Notes: generated from the sequence alone by a model not told the origin. DNA of 64,000 nucleotides from Nocardiopsis dassonvillei subsp. dassonvillei DSM 43111 (GCF_000092985.1 NC_014211.1:310001-374000), one strand, 5' to 3'; counted from the stretch's first letter, positions 8,757 through 17,220 are shown. Translations and numbers: made by a program.

Positions 8757-9185
8757 TCAGGTCAGGGCCGCGGCGATGACGACCGCGATCGCCACGTGCG
8801 CGGAGGCGCTCACCCAGGTGGCCGGGTGCGGCTCGTCGTTGCTGATCATCTGGGCGATCTTGGCGGGGACGAGGAGGTCGATCAGCACGAACGACAGCGC
8901 CATCACGCCCAGGCCGATCAGGCCGTAGACGGCGGTCGAGAGCAGGCCCGCGCCCAGGCCGATCTCGGACTCGCTGGAGAGGATCGCCGAGGTGACGACG
9001 ATGGCCGAGCCCAGCGTGTTCGCCGACACGAGCAGGACCGCGTTGCGGTTGCGGTTCTCCCAGATCAGCACGTGCAGCTTGCCGGGGGTGAGGAGGTCGG
9101 TGAGGAGGTAGCCCAGCACGAGGATGACGATGCCCACTCCGCCGTAGGCGAGGGCTCCGAGCGCGTTGAGGAGGATCTCGTTCAT
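8757..9185 (-). CDS. DUF350 (UPF0719) inner-membrane protein
   Basis: This 142-residue protein has four hydrophobic segments (about residues 10-33, 48-68, 80-105 and 120-142) arranged as two similar halves, each with a LxxDLLxP motif (TDLLTPGK and IDLLVPAK). This internal duplication is typical of DUF350. The biochemical role is unknown. Its position 70 bases upstream of the membrane aminopropyltransferase is a widely seen pairing, which suggests joint work at the membrane. An AGGA ribosome site precedes the ATG. Confidence 0.88.
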   Translation of the reverse strand: MNEILLNALGALAYGGVGIVILVLGYLLTDLLTPGKLHVLIWENRNRNAVLLVSANTLGSAIVVTSAILSSESEIGLGAGLLSTAVYGLIGLGVMALSFVLIDLLVPAKIAQMISNDEPHPATWVSASAHVAIAVVIAAALT

Positions 9186-9244
9186 GGTCCTGTTCGCAGG
9201 TAGGGGATTTCGGTTGACGTGTTCGTGACGTGTGGGGAAGGAGA

Positions 9245-9592
9245 CTACTTGCCGAAGCCGCTGCCGCCGCCGCGGTAGTTGCTGCCGCTGCCGTTGCTGC
9301 TGCTGCCGCCGCTGTAGCTGCTGCTGTTGTTGTCCCTGTAGCTGCTGCCGCCGCCGGTGCCCCCGCCGAAGAAGAAGAACCCTCCTCCGCCGGAGGACCC
9401 CGAGGACCCGTCGCAGTCGTCGTCGTCATAGCCCTCGATCTGGACCACGTCGTCGTCGGGGCAGTAGTTGTTGCTGTTGTTGGAGCAGGCGCTGAGCAGG
9501 ATCAGGACCAGCAGGATGACGCCGATCACGACGAACACCGTGATGATGACGTTCCTGTTGCCGTTGTCCGCGGGCTCCTCGTATGCCTTCAT
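9245..9592 (-). CDS. Gly/Ser/Asn-rich membrane or lipoprotein, in the DUF4247 position
   Basis: This 115-residue protein has one N-terminal hydrophobic segment (about residues 14-35) ending in LLSAC, which resembles a lipobox although it sits after a charged leader of 13 residues. The remainder is low complexity: Asn/Ser runs, a DDDD patch, FFFF inside glycines, and a C-terminus RGGGSGFGK. In the related actinobacterial operons I recall, this slot holds a DUF4247 protein with a similar Arg-Gly-Gly-Gly tail, so this may be a strongly diverged or eroded member; that is inference. It overlaps the DUF2617 gene by four bases (ATGA), indicating translational coupling. Confidence 0.65.
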   Translation of the reverse strand: MKAYEEPADNGNRNVIITVFVVIGVILLVLILLSACSNNSNNYCPDDDVVQIEGYDDDDCDGSSGSSGGGGFFFFGGGTGGGSSYRDNNSSSYSGGSSSNGSGSNYRGGGSGFGK

Positions 9593-10134
9593 GGTGCGGT
9601 TCTCCCGGAAGTGGGGGGAAGGGTCACGGTCGAGGTGGTCGTCACCAGCTCGCCGCTCTGGGGGTAGGCGTGCCAGGTGCGCCAGCCGAGTGGTCCGCCG
9701 GGGACCAGGTGCAGCGCGGTGACCGCCAGCGGATCGCCGGGGAAGGCGACGAGCAGGCCGCCGGGGGAGTCGTCCACCTCCCGGTGGATCCCCTCCACCC
9801 GGCGGGCCAGCTCGGTGCGGGACAGGGACTCCACGCGCGAGCCGAAACGGTAGCCGCCCAGGTCGGGGCGGTCGGCGCTGCCGGGCAGACCGCCGGGGAG
9901 GCCGGGCAGGCAGGCCACCGTCTCCACCAGCGGCTCCTCGGGCACCAGGGCCCCGGGCGACGGCTCCGGCGTGACGACCACCTGGTGGGAGGCGCCGAGC
10001 ACCCGCAGCTCGACCCGGGCCCCCGGCACCCGGACGGTGCGGGCGGCCAGGGGGTCGACCAGCGGGTGGCGCAGGGCCCAGACCAGGTCGTCGGCGCTGG
10101 TGTCGACGAAGGGGGCGCTGATGCTCGCGCGCAC
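9589..10134 (-). CDS. DUF2617 family protein
   Basis: This 181-residue soluble protein matches the DUF2617 pattern: an N-terminal RASISAPFVDTSADDLVWAL, a central YRFGSRVESLS strand-turn (about residues 95-106), and a C-terminal GWRTWHAYPQSGELVTT motif. The function is unknown. The GTG start lies eight bases after the DUF4178 stop and the end overlaps the next gene, so it is firmly within the operon with the membrane aminopropyltransferase. Confidence 0.85.
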   Translation of the reverse strand: MRASISAPFVDTSADDLVWALRHPLVDPLAARTVRVPGARVELRVLGASHQVVVTPEPSPGALVPEEPLVETVACLPGLPGGLPGSADRPDLGGYRFGSRVESLSRTELARRVEGIHREVDDSPGGLLVAFPGDPLAVTALHLVPGGPLGWRTWHAYPQSGELVTTTSTVTLPPTSGRTAP

Positions 10135-10141
10135 GTTCCGG

Positions 10142-10747
10142 TCAGCTCCCCGGGTAGATGGTGAAGGTGCCCGGGGCGACCTTGGTGCCCGTGCTGGCCT
10201 CCCAGCGCCCGTGGTCGAAGCGCTCGAAGGACAGCAGCCGTCCGTCGTCGGACTCGTAGTCGGCGTAGTCCAGGCCCCCGGAGGCCTTGAGCCCGGTGGT
10301 GCCCTCGGAGCGGTAGGAGCCGGTGCCCTTCTCCTGGAGCCGGTAGACGGTGCCCTCCAGCTCGATGCTCTTGCCCTGGGGGATGATGTCCAGGTCGGGG
10401 CGGCCGGTCCACAGGGCCAGCTCCACGTCGGGGTCCTCCTCCACCGAGAGCCAGCGCTTGCCGCCCTCGACCTCCAGGAAGTGCTCGGACCAGGTGAAGC
10501 CGCCCTCGGACAGGCGCAGGGTGCCGCGGATCCAGGTCCGCTCGGTGCCCCAGTCGATCATGTCGCCCGCCTTGATGGCGCGCGGGTCGCCCGCGGTGCT
10601 GTCGCCCGTGTCGGCGAAGGGGTCCCGAGGCGGCGCGGGGGGCTCGGGGGCCGTTTTCGGTTTCTTGGCGCGCTGCGCGTAGACCAGGACGCCGATCACG
10701 ACGGCGACGCCGACCAGGATGAGCAGCAGCAGGAGTTCGATGGCCAA
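10142..10747 (-). CDS. DUF4178 domain protein with N-terminal membrane anchor
   Basis: This 201-residue protein has one N-terminal hydrophobic helix (residues 3-22), a proline-rich linker, and a DUF4178 beta-rich domain from about residue 55, where IKAGDMIDWGTERTWIRGTL opens the fold. I chose the TTG at 10747-10745 because a GAGGA ribosome site lies three bases upstream and the next residues run straight into the membrane helix; an ATG 45 bases further upstream is possible. It is the first gene of the aminopropyltransferase operon. Function is unknown. Confidence 0.82.
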   Translation of the reverse strand: MAIELLLLLILVGVAVVIGVLVYAQRAKKPKTAPEPPAPPRDPFADTGDSTAGDPRAIKAGDMIDWGTERTWIRGTLRLSEGGFTWSEHFLEVEGGKRWLSVEEDPDVELALWTGRPDLDIIPQGKSIELEGTVYRLQEKGTGSYRSEGTTGLKASGGLDYADYESDDGRLLSFERFDHGRWEASTGTKVAPGTFTIYPGS

Positions 10748-10950
10748 TGTTCCTCGTTTCGCGGTGGGGCATGGGGGAGCGAGGCCGTGCACGTCCCCTG
10801 CCTGCGTGTTCCCCGGGGCCGGGCAATCCTACTGACGCTCTGACGCCGCGTGCGAGGGGCCGGTTCCACATGTGACCAGATCAGGACACGAAAGACGCCC
10901 CGCCCGGGAACCTCTCACGGACGGTGGTCGTTGAGAACGGCCCCGTGTTC

Positions 10951-10974
10951 GGGAGCGCGCCTCGGCGCGCTCCC
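10951..10974. terminator. Perfect 10-bp hairpin downstream of the sulfurtransferase
   Basis: GGGAGCGCGC and GCGCGCTCCC flank a CTCG loop. It lies about 80 bases beyond the sulfurtransferase stop and upstream of the DUF4178 operon, so it most likely ends the sulfurtransferase transcript. Confidence 0.6.
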
Positions 10975-11051
10975 GGAACCGCCCCCGGGACACCGGCGCC
11001 CCGCGTCCGGCGGCTCGGGCCGAGGCGCCCACGCCCCGGTGCGCGGGGTTT

Positions 11052-11903
11052 TCAGGCCCGGGGGTCGCCGGTCTCCACAGGGAGGGTGTCGTCGCCTCCC
11101 CAACGGCTCCACGACCCCGGGTAGAGGCGGGCGCCGGAGTACCCGGCGTGCTCCAGGGCGAGCAGGTCGTGGCAGGCGGTGACCCCCGACCCGCAGTAGG
11201 CGGTGATGGTGTCGGCGGAGTCGGCGCCGAGGGCGGCGAAGCGTTCACGCAGGATTCCCGGGGCGGCCAGGAGCCCGTCATCGCCCAGGTTCGCGGTCCA
11301 CTCGGCGCTGCGGGCGCCCGGCACGTGCCCCGGCCGGGCGTCGACGGGTGCGGGCCGCTCACCGGTGTAGCGTTCGCGGGCGCGGGCGTCGACCAGCAGG
11401 TGTGCCGGATCGCCCGCCTCGGCGCGGACGGTGTCGGTGTGCACGACGCGGTCGGCGGGCCAGGGCAGGGGGGTGCGGTGCACCGGCCGGGGGGTGACGT
11501 CGCCCTCCTCCAGTTCGCCGGCCCACGCCTGGAGGCCCCCGTCGAGGAAGGCCGCCGGGGTCCCCAGCACGCGCAGCATCCACACCAGGCGGGCGGCCAC
11601 GGAACCGCCCGCGTCGTCGTAGACCACCACGGAGGAGTCGTCGCCGATGCCGAGGCGGCCGAGGGCGGCGGCGAAGTCGGCCGCGGAGGGCAGCGGGTGG
11701 CGTCCGCCCTCGGGGCTGGCCGGGGCGGCCAGGTCGGTGTCCAGGTCGGTGAAGACGGCGCCGGGCAGGTGTCCGGCGCGGTGGGCGTCGCGGCCGGAGC
11801 GCCCGTCGAGGTACCACCGGGAGTCGACGAGGACCACCCGGTCGCGGTGTTCGCGGAGCCAGTCGGCCGACACGGCCACCGGCAGGGTCAGGAGTTCGGA
11901 CAT
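11052..11903 (-). CDS. Sulfurtransferase (3-mercaptopyruvate/thiosulfate, two rhodanese domains)
   Basis: This 283-residue protein has two rhodanese domains (about residues 5-135 and 155-280). The catalytic cysteine is C237 in the loop CGSGVT, the form usual for 3-mercaptopyruvate sulfurtransferases rather than the CRKG-type loop of classical thiosulfate rhodaneses. It forms a persulfide and passes sulfur to cyanide or thiol acceptors in the cytosol. ATG 11901-11903 is chosen because the first domain begins with LPVAVSADWL directly after it. It follows two small membrane protein genes on the same strand, with a hairpin between, and is probably separately transcribed. Confidence 0.92.
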   Translation of the reverse strand: MSELLTLPVAVSADWLREHRDRVVLVDSRWYLDGRSGRDAHRAGHLPGAVFTDLDTDLAAPASPEGGRHPLPSAADFAAALGRLGIGDDSSVVVYDDAGGSVAARLVWMLRVLGTPAAFLDGGLQAWAGELEEGDVTPRPVHRTPLPWPADRVVHTDTVRAEAGDPAHLLVDARARERYTGERPAPVDARPGHVPGARSAEWTANLGDDGLLAAPGILRERFAALGADSADTITAYCGSGVTACHDLLALEHAGYSGARLYPGSWSRWGGDDTLPVETGDPRA

Positions 11904-11982
11904 GGGCACCACACTAGGCGTTCCGTCCCGGCAGGTGGGGAGGGGTGTGCCCGGTGTCCGCCGCCGTACCGGCCCGCGGGAG

Positions 11983-12023
11983 GGCGCCCGGACGCGGGAC
12001 CCGGAAGCGGGCCCGGGGGCGCC
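11983..12023 (-). terminator. Possible terminator after the small membrane protein pair
   Basis: GGCGCCC (11983-11989) pairs with GGGCGCC (12017-12023) around a 27-base loop that contains further GC-rich pairing. It begins three bases beyond the stop codon of the gene at 12026. Confidence 0.4.
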
Positions 12024-12025
12024 GT

Positions 12026-12466
12026 TCAGGCGCCGCGGCCCCCGACGCCCCGGTCCATGCGGTGGACGCGCAGGATCCACCACAGGCCCAGCACCGGCAG
12101 CACCAGCGGGATGAACAGGTACCCGGCGCCGAAGTTCGACCACACCGTGTCGTCGGGGAAGACCCCCGGCAGGAGCAGGCTGACCGCGCCCACCGCCAGC
12201 ACACCGACCAGTTCGACGCTGCACGAGACCAGCGCGACCCTGCGCGAGGTCCGCCCGGCCCGGGCCAGGCCCACCGCCGCCACCAGGTAGATCACCCCGG
12301 CGAGCAGCGAGAGCCCGTAGGCCAGCGGTGCCTCGTCGAACCTCGTGGCCAGCTGGTAGCCCCCGCGCGCGGTCGCGGCGAGCGCGAACACCCCGTACAC
12401 GGCGACGAGCAGGCGGCCGGGGCCGGTGCGCAGGGTTCTGTCCCGGGTCGCGGCGGACTCAGACAA
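12026..12466 (-). CDS. Four-helix integral membrane protein
   Basis: This 146-residue protein has a short charged N-terminus and four hydrophobic segments (about residues 18-38, 48-70, 78-100 and 112-133), ending in a basic tail. No conserved domain is recognised. The TTG start at 12466-12464 has a GGAG site six bases upstream and overlaps the upstream membrane protein gene by eight bases, so the two are translationally coupled. It may form a complex with that protein; this is inference from coupling alone. Confidence 0.72.
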   Translation of the reverse strand: MSESAATRDRTLRTGPGRLLVAVYGVFALAATARGGYQLATRFDEAPLAYGLSLLAGVIYLVAAVGLARAGRTSRRVALVSCSVELVGVLAVGAVSLLLPGVFPDDTVWSNFGAGYLFIPLVLPVLGLWWILRVHRMDRGVGGRGA

Positions 12467-12821
12467 CGGGGCTCCAGAGCTGTTCGAGGCGGACGAACAG
12501 GACGGGCAGGATCAGGCACGCGAAGGCGATCACCGCCGGGCCCCACCTGCTCCGCTCCATGAAGCCCCACACGGCGCACGCGGGCGGCAGCAGGGCGACC
12601 GTGGCCAGATAGGACACGAACATGGCCGTCTCGGCGGGCCGCTCGCCGCCGACCATGGTGACGACGGTGGCGGTCACCTGTCCGAGCACGAGCAGCCACA
12701 GGACAGCCATGCCTACCAGGTGCGGGACCACCATGGGCTGGTCGCGCAAGGTCGAGACGAGGCACCACCCGGCCAACGCCAGTGACACCATCTGAATCGT
12801 CATGGTCAGCCAGTCGACCAC
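12459..12821 (-). CDS. Small four-helix membrane protein
   Basis: This 120-residue protein consists of four hydrophobic helices (about residues 5-22, 30-52, 62-82 and 90-112) with very short loops. The GTG at 12821-12819 is chosen because GGAGG lies four bases upstream (12826-12830). An ATG 18 bases further in is the alternative. The 3' end overlaps the next membrane protein gene. No family was recognised. Confidence 0.7.
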   Translation of the reverse strand: MVDWLTMTIQMVSLALAGWCLVSTLRDQPMVVPHLVGMAVLWLLVLGQVTATVVTMVGGERPAETAMFVSYLATVALLPPACAVWGFMERSRWGPAVIAFACLILPVLFVRLEQLWSPVV

Positions 12822-13102
12822 GCCGCCTCCGCTCGTCGTCCTCACGCCATGCCAGCGGGCTTCTACGACACAGCGTAGTACGTCGGGGTCACCGGATCGC
12901 ACCGTCCCCCGGCGGCGACCGGGTCCAGGCCCGGCCGCCAGCGGAAACGTCCGATTCCGGACAGCTCTGACACGGGGCTTGCGAGGCGGCGGCACACCCG
13001 CGTCGGATATGGTCCTCGAAGCCGCATGTGTTCCAGCCGGTACACGGCTCAGGCCCGCGGCACATTCCCTCAGGCATCGTGTACGAAGACCGGAGCACCC
13101 CG

Positions 13103-13879
13103 TTGTCCTATCCCCAGTACCCTTCCGGCCCCCAGCAGCCTCCCCACGGTGACGGCACCGGCGGCTACCAGTCCTACGGCGGCCAGCCCGGCTACGGCGC
13201 TCCCGGCGGGGGCTACGGCGACCCGTCCGGCGGTCAGCCGCCCTACGGCGGTCCGGGCGGTCCGCCCCCCGGCCAGCCCCCCTACGGCGGCATGCCCCCC
13301 GGTGGTCCCGGAGACCCCTACGGCCCGCCGCCGAAGAAGGGCATGTCCACCGGCGCCAAGGTCGGCCTCGGCATCGGCGGCGGCTGCCTCGGCCTGGTGC
13401 TCATCGTGGTCATCGTCATCGTGATCATCGCCTCCATGGCGGGCGGCGGCGACAGCACGTCGACCTCCACGTCCTCGGCCCCCACCCAGCAGGAGGGCAC
13501 GCAGGAGTCCGAGGGCGGCGCGGCCGAGGAGCCCGCCAACGAGCAGGGCGTCACCCTGACCGCCACCGCCGCGGGCACGGCCGGTGACACCATCGACGAC
13601 ACCGTCTACACGGTGCTCGACGTCGAGCTCACCAACAACGGCGACGAGCCGCTCGACATCAACCCGCTGTACTTCACGACCGTGCTCTCCGACGGGACCG
13701 AGCGCACCGACTGGGCCGACGCGATCTTCGCCGACATCCAGCACATCGAGGTCGGCACCCTCGCGCCCGGCTCCTCGGTCTCGGGGCAGATCGCCGTGGT
13801 AGGCGAGGTCGTGGTGACCGAGGTCCGCTACGACCCCAGTTTCGGCATGGAGGACCCGATCGTCACGACGGTCCAGTAG
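13103..13879 (+). CDS. DUF4352-type secreted/membrane protein with Pro/Gly/Tyr-rich arm
   Basis: This 258-residue protein has an N-terminal arm rich in Pro, Gly, Tyr and Gln with repeated PPYGG units (to about residue 80), one strong membrane helix (about residues 88-113, LVLIVVIVIVII), a Ser/Thr/Glu linker, and an extracellular immunoglobulin-like DUF4352 domain (about residues 155-258) with the LDVELTNNGDEPLDINPLYF motif. Such proteins are cell-surface and of unknown role. I chose TTG 13103 (MSYPQYPSG) for its GGAG site seven bases upstream; a GTG at 13079 is possible. A perfect terminator follows. Confidence 0.78.
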   Translation: MSYPQYPSGPQQPPHGDGTGGYQSYGGQPGYGAPGGGYGDPSGGQPPYGGPGGPPPGQPPYGGMPPGGPGDPYGPPPKKGMSTGAKVGLGIGGGCLGLVLIVVIVIVIIASMAGGGDSTSTSTSSAPTQQEGTQESEGGAAEEPANEQGVTLTATAAGTAGDTIDDTVYTVLDVELTNNGDEPLDINPLYFTTVLSDGTERTDWADAIFADIQHIEVGTLAPGSSVSGQIAVVGEVVVTEVRYDPSFGMEDPIVTTVQ

Positions 13880-13895
13880 TCCACGCACGCACCGC

Positions 13896-13930
13896 GAAGC
13901 CCCGGCCGCGCGCCCCGCGGCCGGGGCTTC
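13896..13930 (+). terminator. Strong intrinsic-type terminator after the DUF4352 gene
   Basis: A perfect 14-bp stem (GAAGCCCCGGCCGC with its complement, 13896-13909 and 13917-13930) with a 7-base loop begins 17 bases after the stop codon. Confidence 0.8.
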
Positions 13931-14186
13931 ACGCTGTGTTCCCGACGTTCGCCGGTGTCCGGTCGGCTCTCCCGAGGTGCCCGGTGGGGCGTCCGGGCCC
14001 GACGACGGAGCGTTCGGGGGCGGCGGCAGAGCGGTCGGATCCGGCGGAAGCCGCTTTTTACCGCAAAGGGGATCCTTTTCGCGGCTGGCTCGGATATCGT
14101 CGCCGCACGCGCGTGCCCCGCCCGCACGCGCCCGTCCAGCGCGGTTCCCGCTCCGCCGCTCCCTGCGCATCCCCCGGAGCCCCGCC

Positions 14187-14657
14187 GTGTCCCTGCCCCC
14201 GCGTTCCCCCGCCACCGTGTCCACCGGCGGCAAGATCGGCCTCGGATGCCTGGGGTGCTTCGGCGCCCTGGTCCTGACCGTGATGATCGGCTCCTGCGCC
14301 AGTGCGCTGGCCGGAGGCGGCTCCGACCAGGCGGGGCCGCCGCCCCCGGCCGCCACGGTGACCGCGACCGTGTCCGAGACGGTGGAGCCGACCGCCACCG
14401 CGACCGAGGAGGTCGAGGTGGAGGTGACGGTCACCGCCACGGAGACCGTCACGGAGACGGTGACCGAGCGCCCGGACGACGGCGGCAGTGGCGGGAGCGG
14501 CAGCGGCGGGGGCGGCGGAGGCGACACCGGCGGCGCCCCGGCCTACTACGAGAACTGCGACGCGGCGCGCGCCGCGGGTGCGGCGCCCGTACGCCGCGGC
14601 GACCCGGGCTACGGCTCCCACCTGGACCGCGACGGCGACGGCGTCGCCTGCGAGTGA
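14187..14657 (+). CDS. Excalibur calcium-binding domain membrane protein
   Basis: This 156-residue protein has a short N-terminus, a membrane helix (about residues 16-38, containing two CL/CF turns), a long Thr/Val/Glu repeat linker in which TVT and TET units recur, a glycine spacer, and a C-terminal Excalibur domain: YYENCDAARAAG followed by the DRDGDGVACE loop, in which Asp residues bind calcium and the two cysteines pair. The domain should lie outside the cell. GTG 14187 is chosen because GGAG lies seven bases upstream. The role is unknown; Excalibur domains occur in surface nucleases and wall proteins. Confidence 0.78.
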   Translation: MSLPPRSPATVSTGGKIGLGCLGCFGALVLTVMIGSCASALAGGGSDQAGPPPPAATVTATVSETVEPTATATEEVEVEVTVTATETVTETVTERPDDGGSGGSGSGGGGGGDTGGAPAYYENCDAARAAGAAPVRRGDPGYGSHLDRDGDGVACE

Positions 14658-14699
14658 CGGGGGGTCGGCCCGGGGCCGGTTCCGGGGGCGGCGTCGGAG

Positions 14700-14728
14700 C
14701 GGGTCGGAGCGCGGAGCGCCCCGACCCG
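14700..14728. terminator. Bidirectional hairpin between Excalibur and amidase genes
   Basis: CGGGTCGG (14700-14707) pairs with CCGACCCG (14721-14728) between two convergent genes; an outer GGAGC/GCTCC pair may extend it. It can serve both directions. Confidence 0.55.
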
Positions 14729-14740
14729 TCGGTGCTCCCC

Positions 14741-15580
14741 CTACGCCGGGGTGGCCTCCTCCGCGGGGGCCTCCGCCTTCGCGGCGCCCCCCGCCAGCGC
14801 GCGCTTGATGACGGCGGCCTCCACCTGGTCGACGGCGTGGGCGGTCATCTTGTCGCCGTACCCGGGCAGGGCGCGGCTGCCGACGTACTTGCGGGTCAGT
14901 CGCACGGCCTCGGCGGTGGCCTCCCCGTAGTCGCCGTCGACCCCGCCCGCGCCCAGGGTGTCGCCGAAGCCCGCCCGGGTGACCTTGAGCTGGAGGAGCT
15001 TGACCGCGTCCCCCGTACTGCCGATCGCGAGTCCGAGCATGTCGTTTACCTCCGTGATCTCCCCGGGGGGCTTTTCGAACGTGCCGTCGCGGACGAGGGC
15101 GTAGGCCTTGTCGCCCGGACACGAGGTGGAGACGAAGTCGCGGTGCCCGAGCACCGTTCCGGCGATCGAGGTGTCCGGTTCCATCAGCCACTGGCGGAGC
15201 GCGCGCACGGCGTTGATCTGCTCCGGGGTGATGGCGTCCGTGGGACCGGTGGCCAGGGTCACCGAGTAGTGGGAGGTGTTGCCCCCCGGCTGCGCGGCCT
15301 GGGTCTTGTACAGCCCCCGGCCTTCAATGACATATCCGTGCGAACAGGACATAAAGGAATATCCGACGTCGGCCCAGCCGCGGGAGGGGCCGGTGTGGAA
15401 GGAGCGGGTGTCGCGCCAGTACTTGAGGCAGGCCGAGTGGTCCTTCGCGGCCAGCCCCTGGTCGGTGCTGTCGTAGTGGATGACCAGTCCGGATCGGGGA
15501 TTGGCCCGGGTCGCGGGCGAGGAACCCCATCCCAGATCGGACCGAGAGACGTATTTGCTCGGTCGAGGCATGCCCCCCAT
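14741..15580 (-). CDS. Endolysin-like N-acetylmuramoyl-L-alanine amidase with peptidoglycan-binding domain
   Basis: This 279-residue protein has an Amidase_2/PGRP domain (about residues 25-165) with zinc ligands H35 (VIHYDST), H146 (GHRDF) and C154 (STSCPGDK), followed by a peptidoglycan-binding repeat (about 180-235) containing a VDGDYGEATAEAV motif. It cleaves the amide between MurNAc and L-Ala. No signal peptide or membrane helix is seen, which resembles phage endolysins more than housekeeping wall amidases, but no phage genes surround it. ATG 15580 or 15571 (MPRPSKY) could be the start. The C-terminus is an Ala/Glu-rich tail. Confidence 0.85.
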   Translation of the reverse strand: MGGMPRPSKYVSRSDLGWGSSPATRANPRSGLVIHYDSTDQGLAAKDHSACLKYWRDTRSFHTGPSRGWADVGYSFMSCSHGYVIEGRGLYKTQAAQPGGNTSHYSVTLATGPTDAITPEQINAVRALRQWLMEPDTSIAGTVLGHRDFVSTSCPGDKAYALVRDGTFEKPPGEITEVNDMLGLAIGSTGDAVKLLQLKVTRAGFGDTLGAGGVDGDYGEATAEAVRLTRKYVGSRALPGYGDKMTAHAVDQVEAAVIKRALAGGAAKAEAPAEEATPA

Positions 15581-15726
15581 TGTGTCAAGTCGACACTCCG
15601 AAGGGTAGAGGGGTGATCACTTTGTGTAGAAAATTCCTTGTTGTCGGCCACCCGGTGTGGCGGAGTCCCCGTACCCGGAGCCCTCTGCGGCACGATGGTG
15701 GCCGACCCGAACCTGGGAGGTAACCC

Positions 15727-17220
15727 GTGCGCTCCGCACACACCGCCGACACCGTCCGCGAGGCCGAGCGCGCGCTCATGGCGCGCCTCCCCGAGGGGGC
15801 CCTCATGCGCAGGGCGGCCACCGCACTCGCCGCCGAGTGCGCGCGGCTGCTGCCCCGTGTGTACGGGGCACGGGTCGTCCTCATGGTCGGCGGCGGCGAC
15901 AACGGGGGCGACGCGCTGTACGCGGGCGCCGCGCTGGCCGCCCGGGGCGCGGCCGTGCGCGCCCTGATCGCCGGGCGGCGCGTCCACGAGGGCGGGATCG
16001 CCGCCCTGCGGTCGGCGGGAGGGCGGGTCCGCTGGTTCACCGACGCCCTCGCCGACGAGAGCGACCTGTTCGACGCCGACCTCGTCGTGGACGGGCTCGT
16101 GGGCATCGGCGGCAGCGGAGGCCTGCGCAGGCCGCACTCCACCCTGGCCCTGCTCGCCGCCAACGCGCCCGTCCCCGTGGTCGCCGTGGACCTGCCCAGC
16201 GGGGTGGACGCCGACACCGGCGAGGTGGCCGGGCACGCCGTCCGCGCCGACGTCACGGTCACCTTCGGCACCCACAAGCCCGGCCTGTTCGTCGATCCGG
16301 GCGCCGAACGCGCGGGCCGGGTCCGTCTCGTGGACATCGGGCTGACCCCGGAGCTGCCCGGGCCCGAGCTGGTCAGTCCGCGGGCTGCGGACATCGCCTC
16401 CCTCCTGCCGGTCGCCGGGGCGGAGTCGGACAAGTACCGGCGGGGCGTCCTCGCCGTCCGCGCGGGCTCCGACCGCTACCGGGGCGCCGCCGTCCTGTGC
16501 GTGGGCGGAGCGCTGCGCACCGGGGTCGGCATGGTGCGCTACGGGGGCGGCCCGGCCGTGGTCGACCAGGTGCTCGCCCGCTGGCCGGAGACCGTCGCCA
16601 GCCTCCTCGACCCGCAGAACAGCACCGACCTGTCGCCCGGGCGGGTGTCCGCCGTCGTGGTCGGCTCCGGCCGGGGCACGCACCCGGCCAACGCCGACGA
16701 GCTCCGAGCGGTCCTGGACAGCGACGTCCCGGTGCTGGTGGACGCGGACGGGCTCACCCTGCTCACCGGGCAGTGGGGCGAACCGCTGTGCGAGCTGCTG
16801 CGGGAGCGGAAGGCGCACACGCTCCTGACGCCGCACGCCGGGGAGCTGGCCCGGATGCTGGGCGCGGACCGGGGGGACGTCGAGGCGCGCCGTCTGGAGC
16901 ACGCGGCCCGCGCCCGCGACCGTTTCGGGTGCACCGTCCTGCTCAAGGGGTCGACCACGGTGATCGCGCACCCGGGGGCCCCGGTGGTCGTCAACCCGAC
17001 CGGAACGCCGCTGCTGGCCACCGCCGGGACCGGAGACGTGCTGTCGGGGGTGGTCGGCGCGCTCCTGGCCGCCGGGCTGCCCGCGAGGGAGGCGGCGATG
17101 TGCGGCGCCTACCTGCACGGACGCGCCGCCTCGCTGGCCCGGGACGGTGCCCCGATCAGCGCGTCCGACCTGTTGGAGGCGCTGCCGCTCGCGGTGGCCG
17201 AGGTCCGCCGGGCGGCCTGA
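15727..17220 (+). CDS. nnr: Bifunctional NAD(P)H-hydrate epimerase / ADP-dependent NAD(P)H-hydrate dehydratase
   Basis: This 497-residue fusion repairs hydrated NADH and NADPH. The N-terminal YjeF epimerase domain has GGGDNGGD at 55-62 and the VDLPSGVDADTG loop near 155. The C-terminal carbohydrate-kinase-like dehydratase has TPHAGELARML near 362 and AGTGDVLSG at 433-441, whose D437 is catalytic. The GTG start has a GGGAGG ribosome site five bases upstream. In many actinomycetes nnr lies next to alanine racemase and tsaE; those genes are not here, so it is a lone copy on the plus strand. Confidence 0.93.
   Translation: MRSAHTADTVREAERALMARLPEGALMRRAATALAAECARLLPRVYGARVVLMVGGGDNGGDALYAGAALAARGAAVRALIAGRRVHEGGIAALRSAGGRVRWFTDALADESDLFDADLVVDGLVGIGGSGGLRRPHSTLALLAANAPVPVVAVDLPSGVDADTGEVAGHAVRADVTVTFGTHKPGLFVDPGAERAGRVRLVDIGLTPELPGPELVSPRAADIASLLPVAGAESDKYRRGVLAVRAGSDRYRGAAVLCVGGALRTGVGMVRYGGGPAVVDQVLARWPETVASLLDPQNSTDLSPGRVSAVVVGSGRGTHPANADELRAVLDSDVPVLVDADGLTLLTGQWGEPLCELLRERKAHTLLTPHAGELARMLGADRGDVEARRLEHAARARDRFGCTVLLKGSTTVIAHPGAPVVVNPTGTPLLATAGTGDVLSGVVGALLAAGLPAREAAMCGAYLHGRAASLARDGAPISASDLLEALPLAVAEVRRAA

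Noticed and set aside
8757..9592. Possible speD (SAM decarboxylase) gene beside speE
   Set aside because: The genes in this position are a DUF350 membrane protein and a Gly-rich protein; no speD motif is present.
13977..14186. N-terminal extension of the Excalibur protein to 226 residues
   Set aside because: The extension is Arg/Pro-rich shadow-like sequence and the GTG at 14187 has a proper GGAG site; the membrane helix also lies at the expected place from that start.
15581..15600. TTGACA next to the amidase start as its -35
   Set aside because: The matching -10 would fall inside the coding region and no TANNNT is found there at 16-18 bases.
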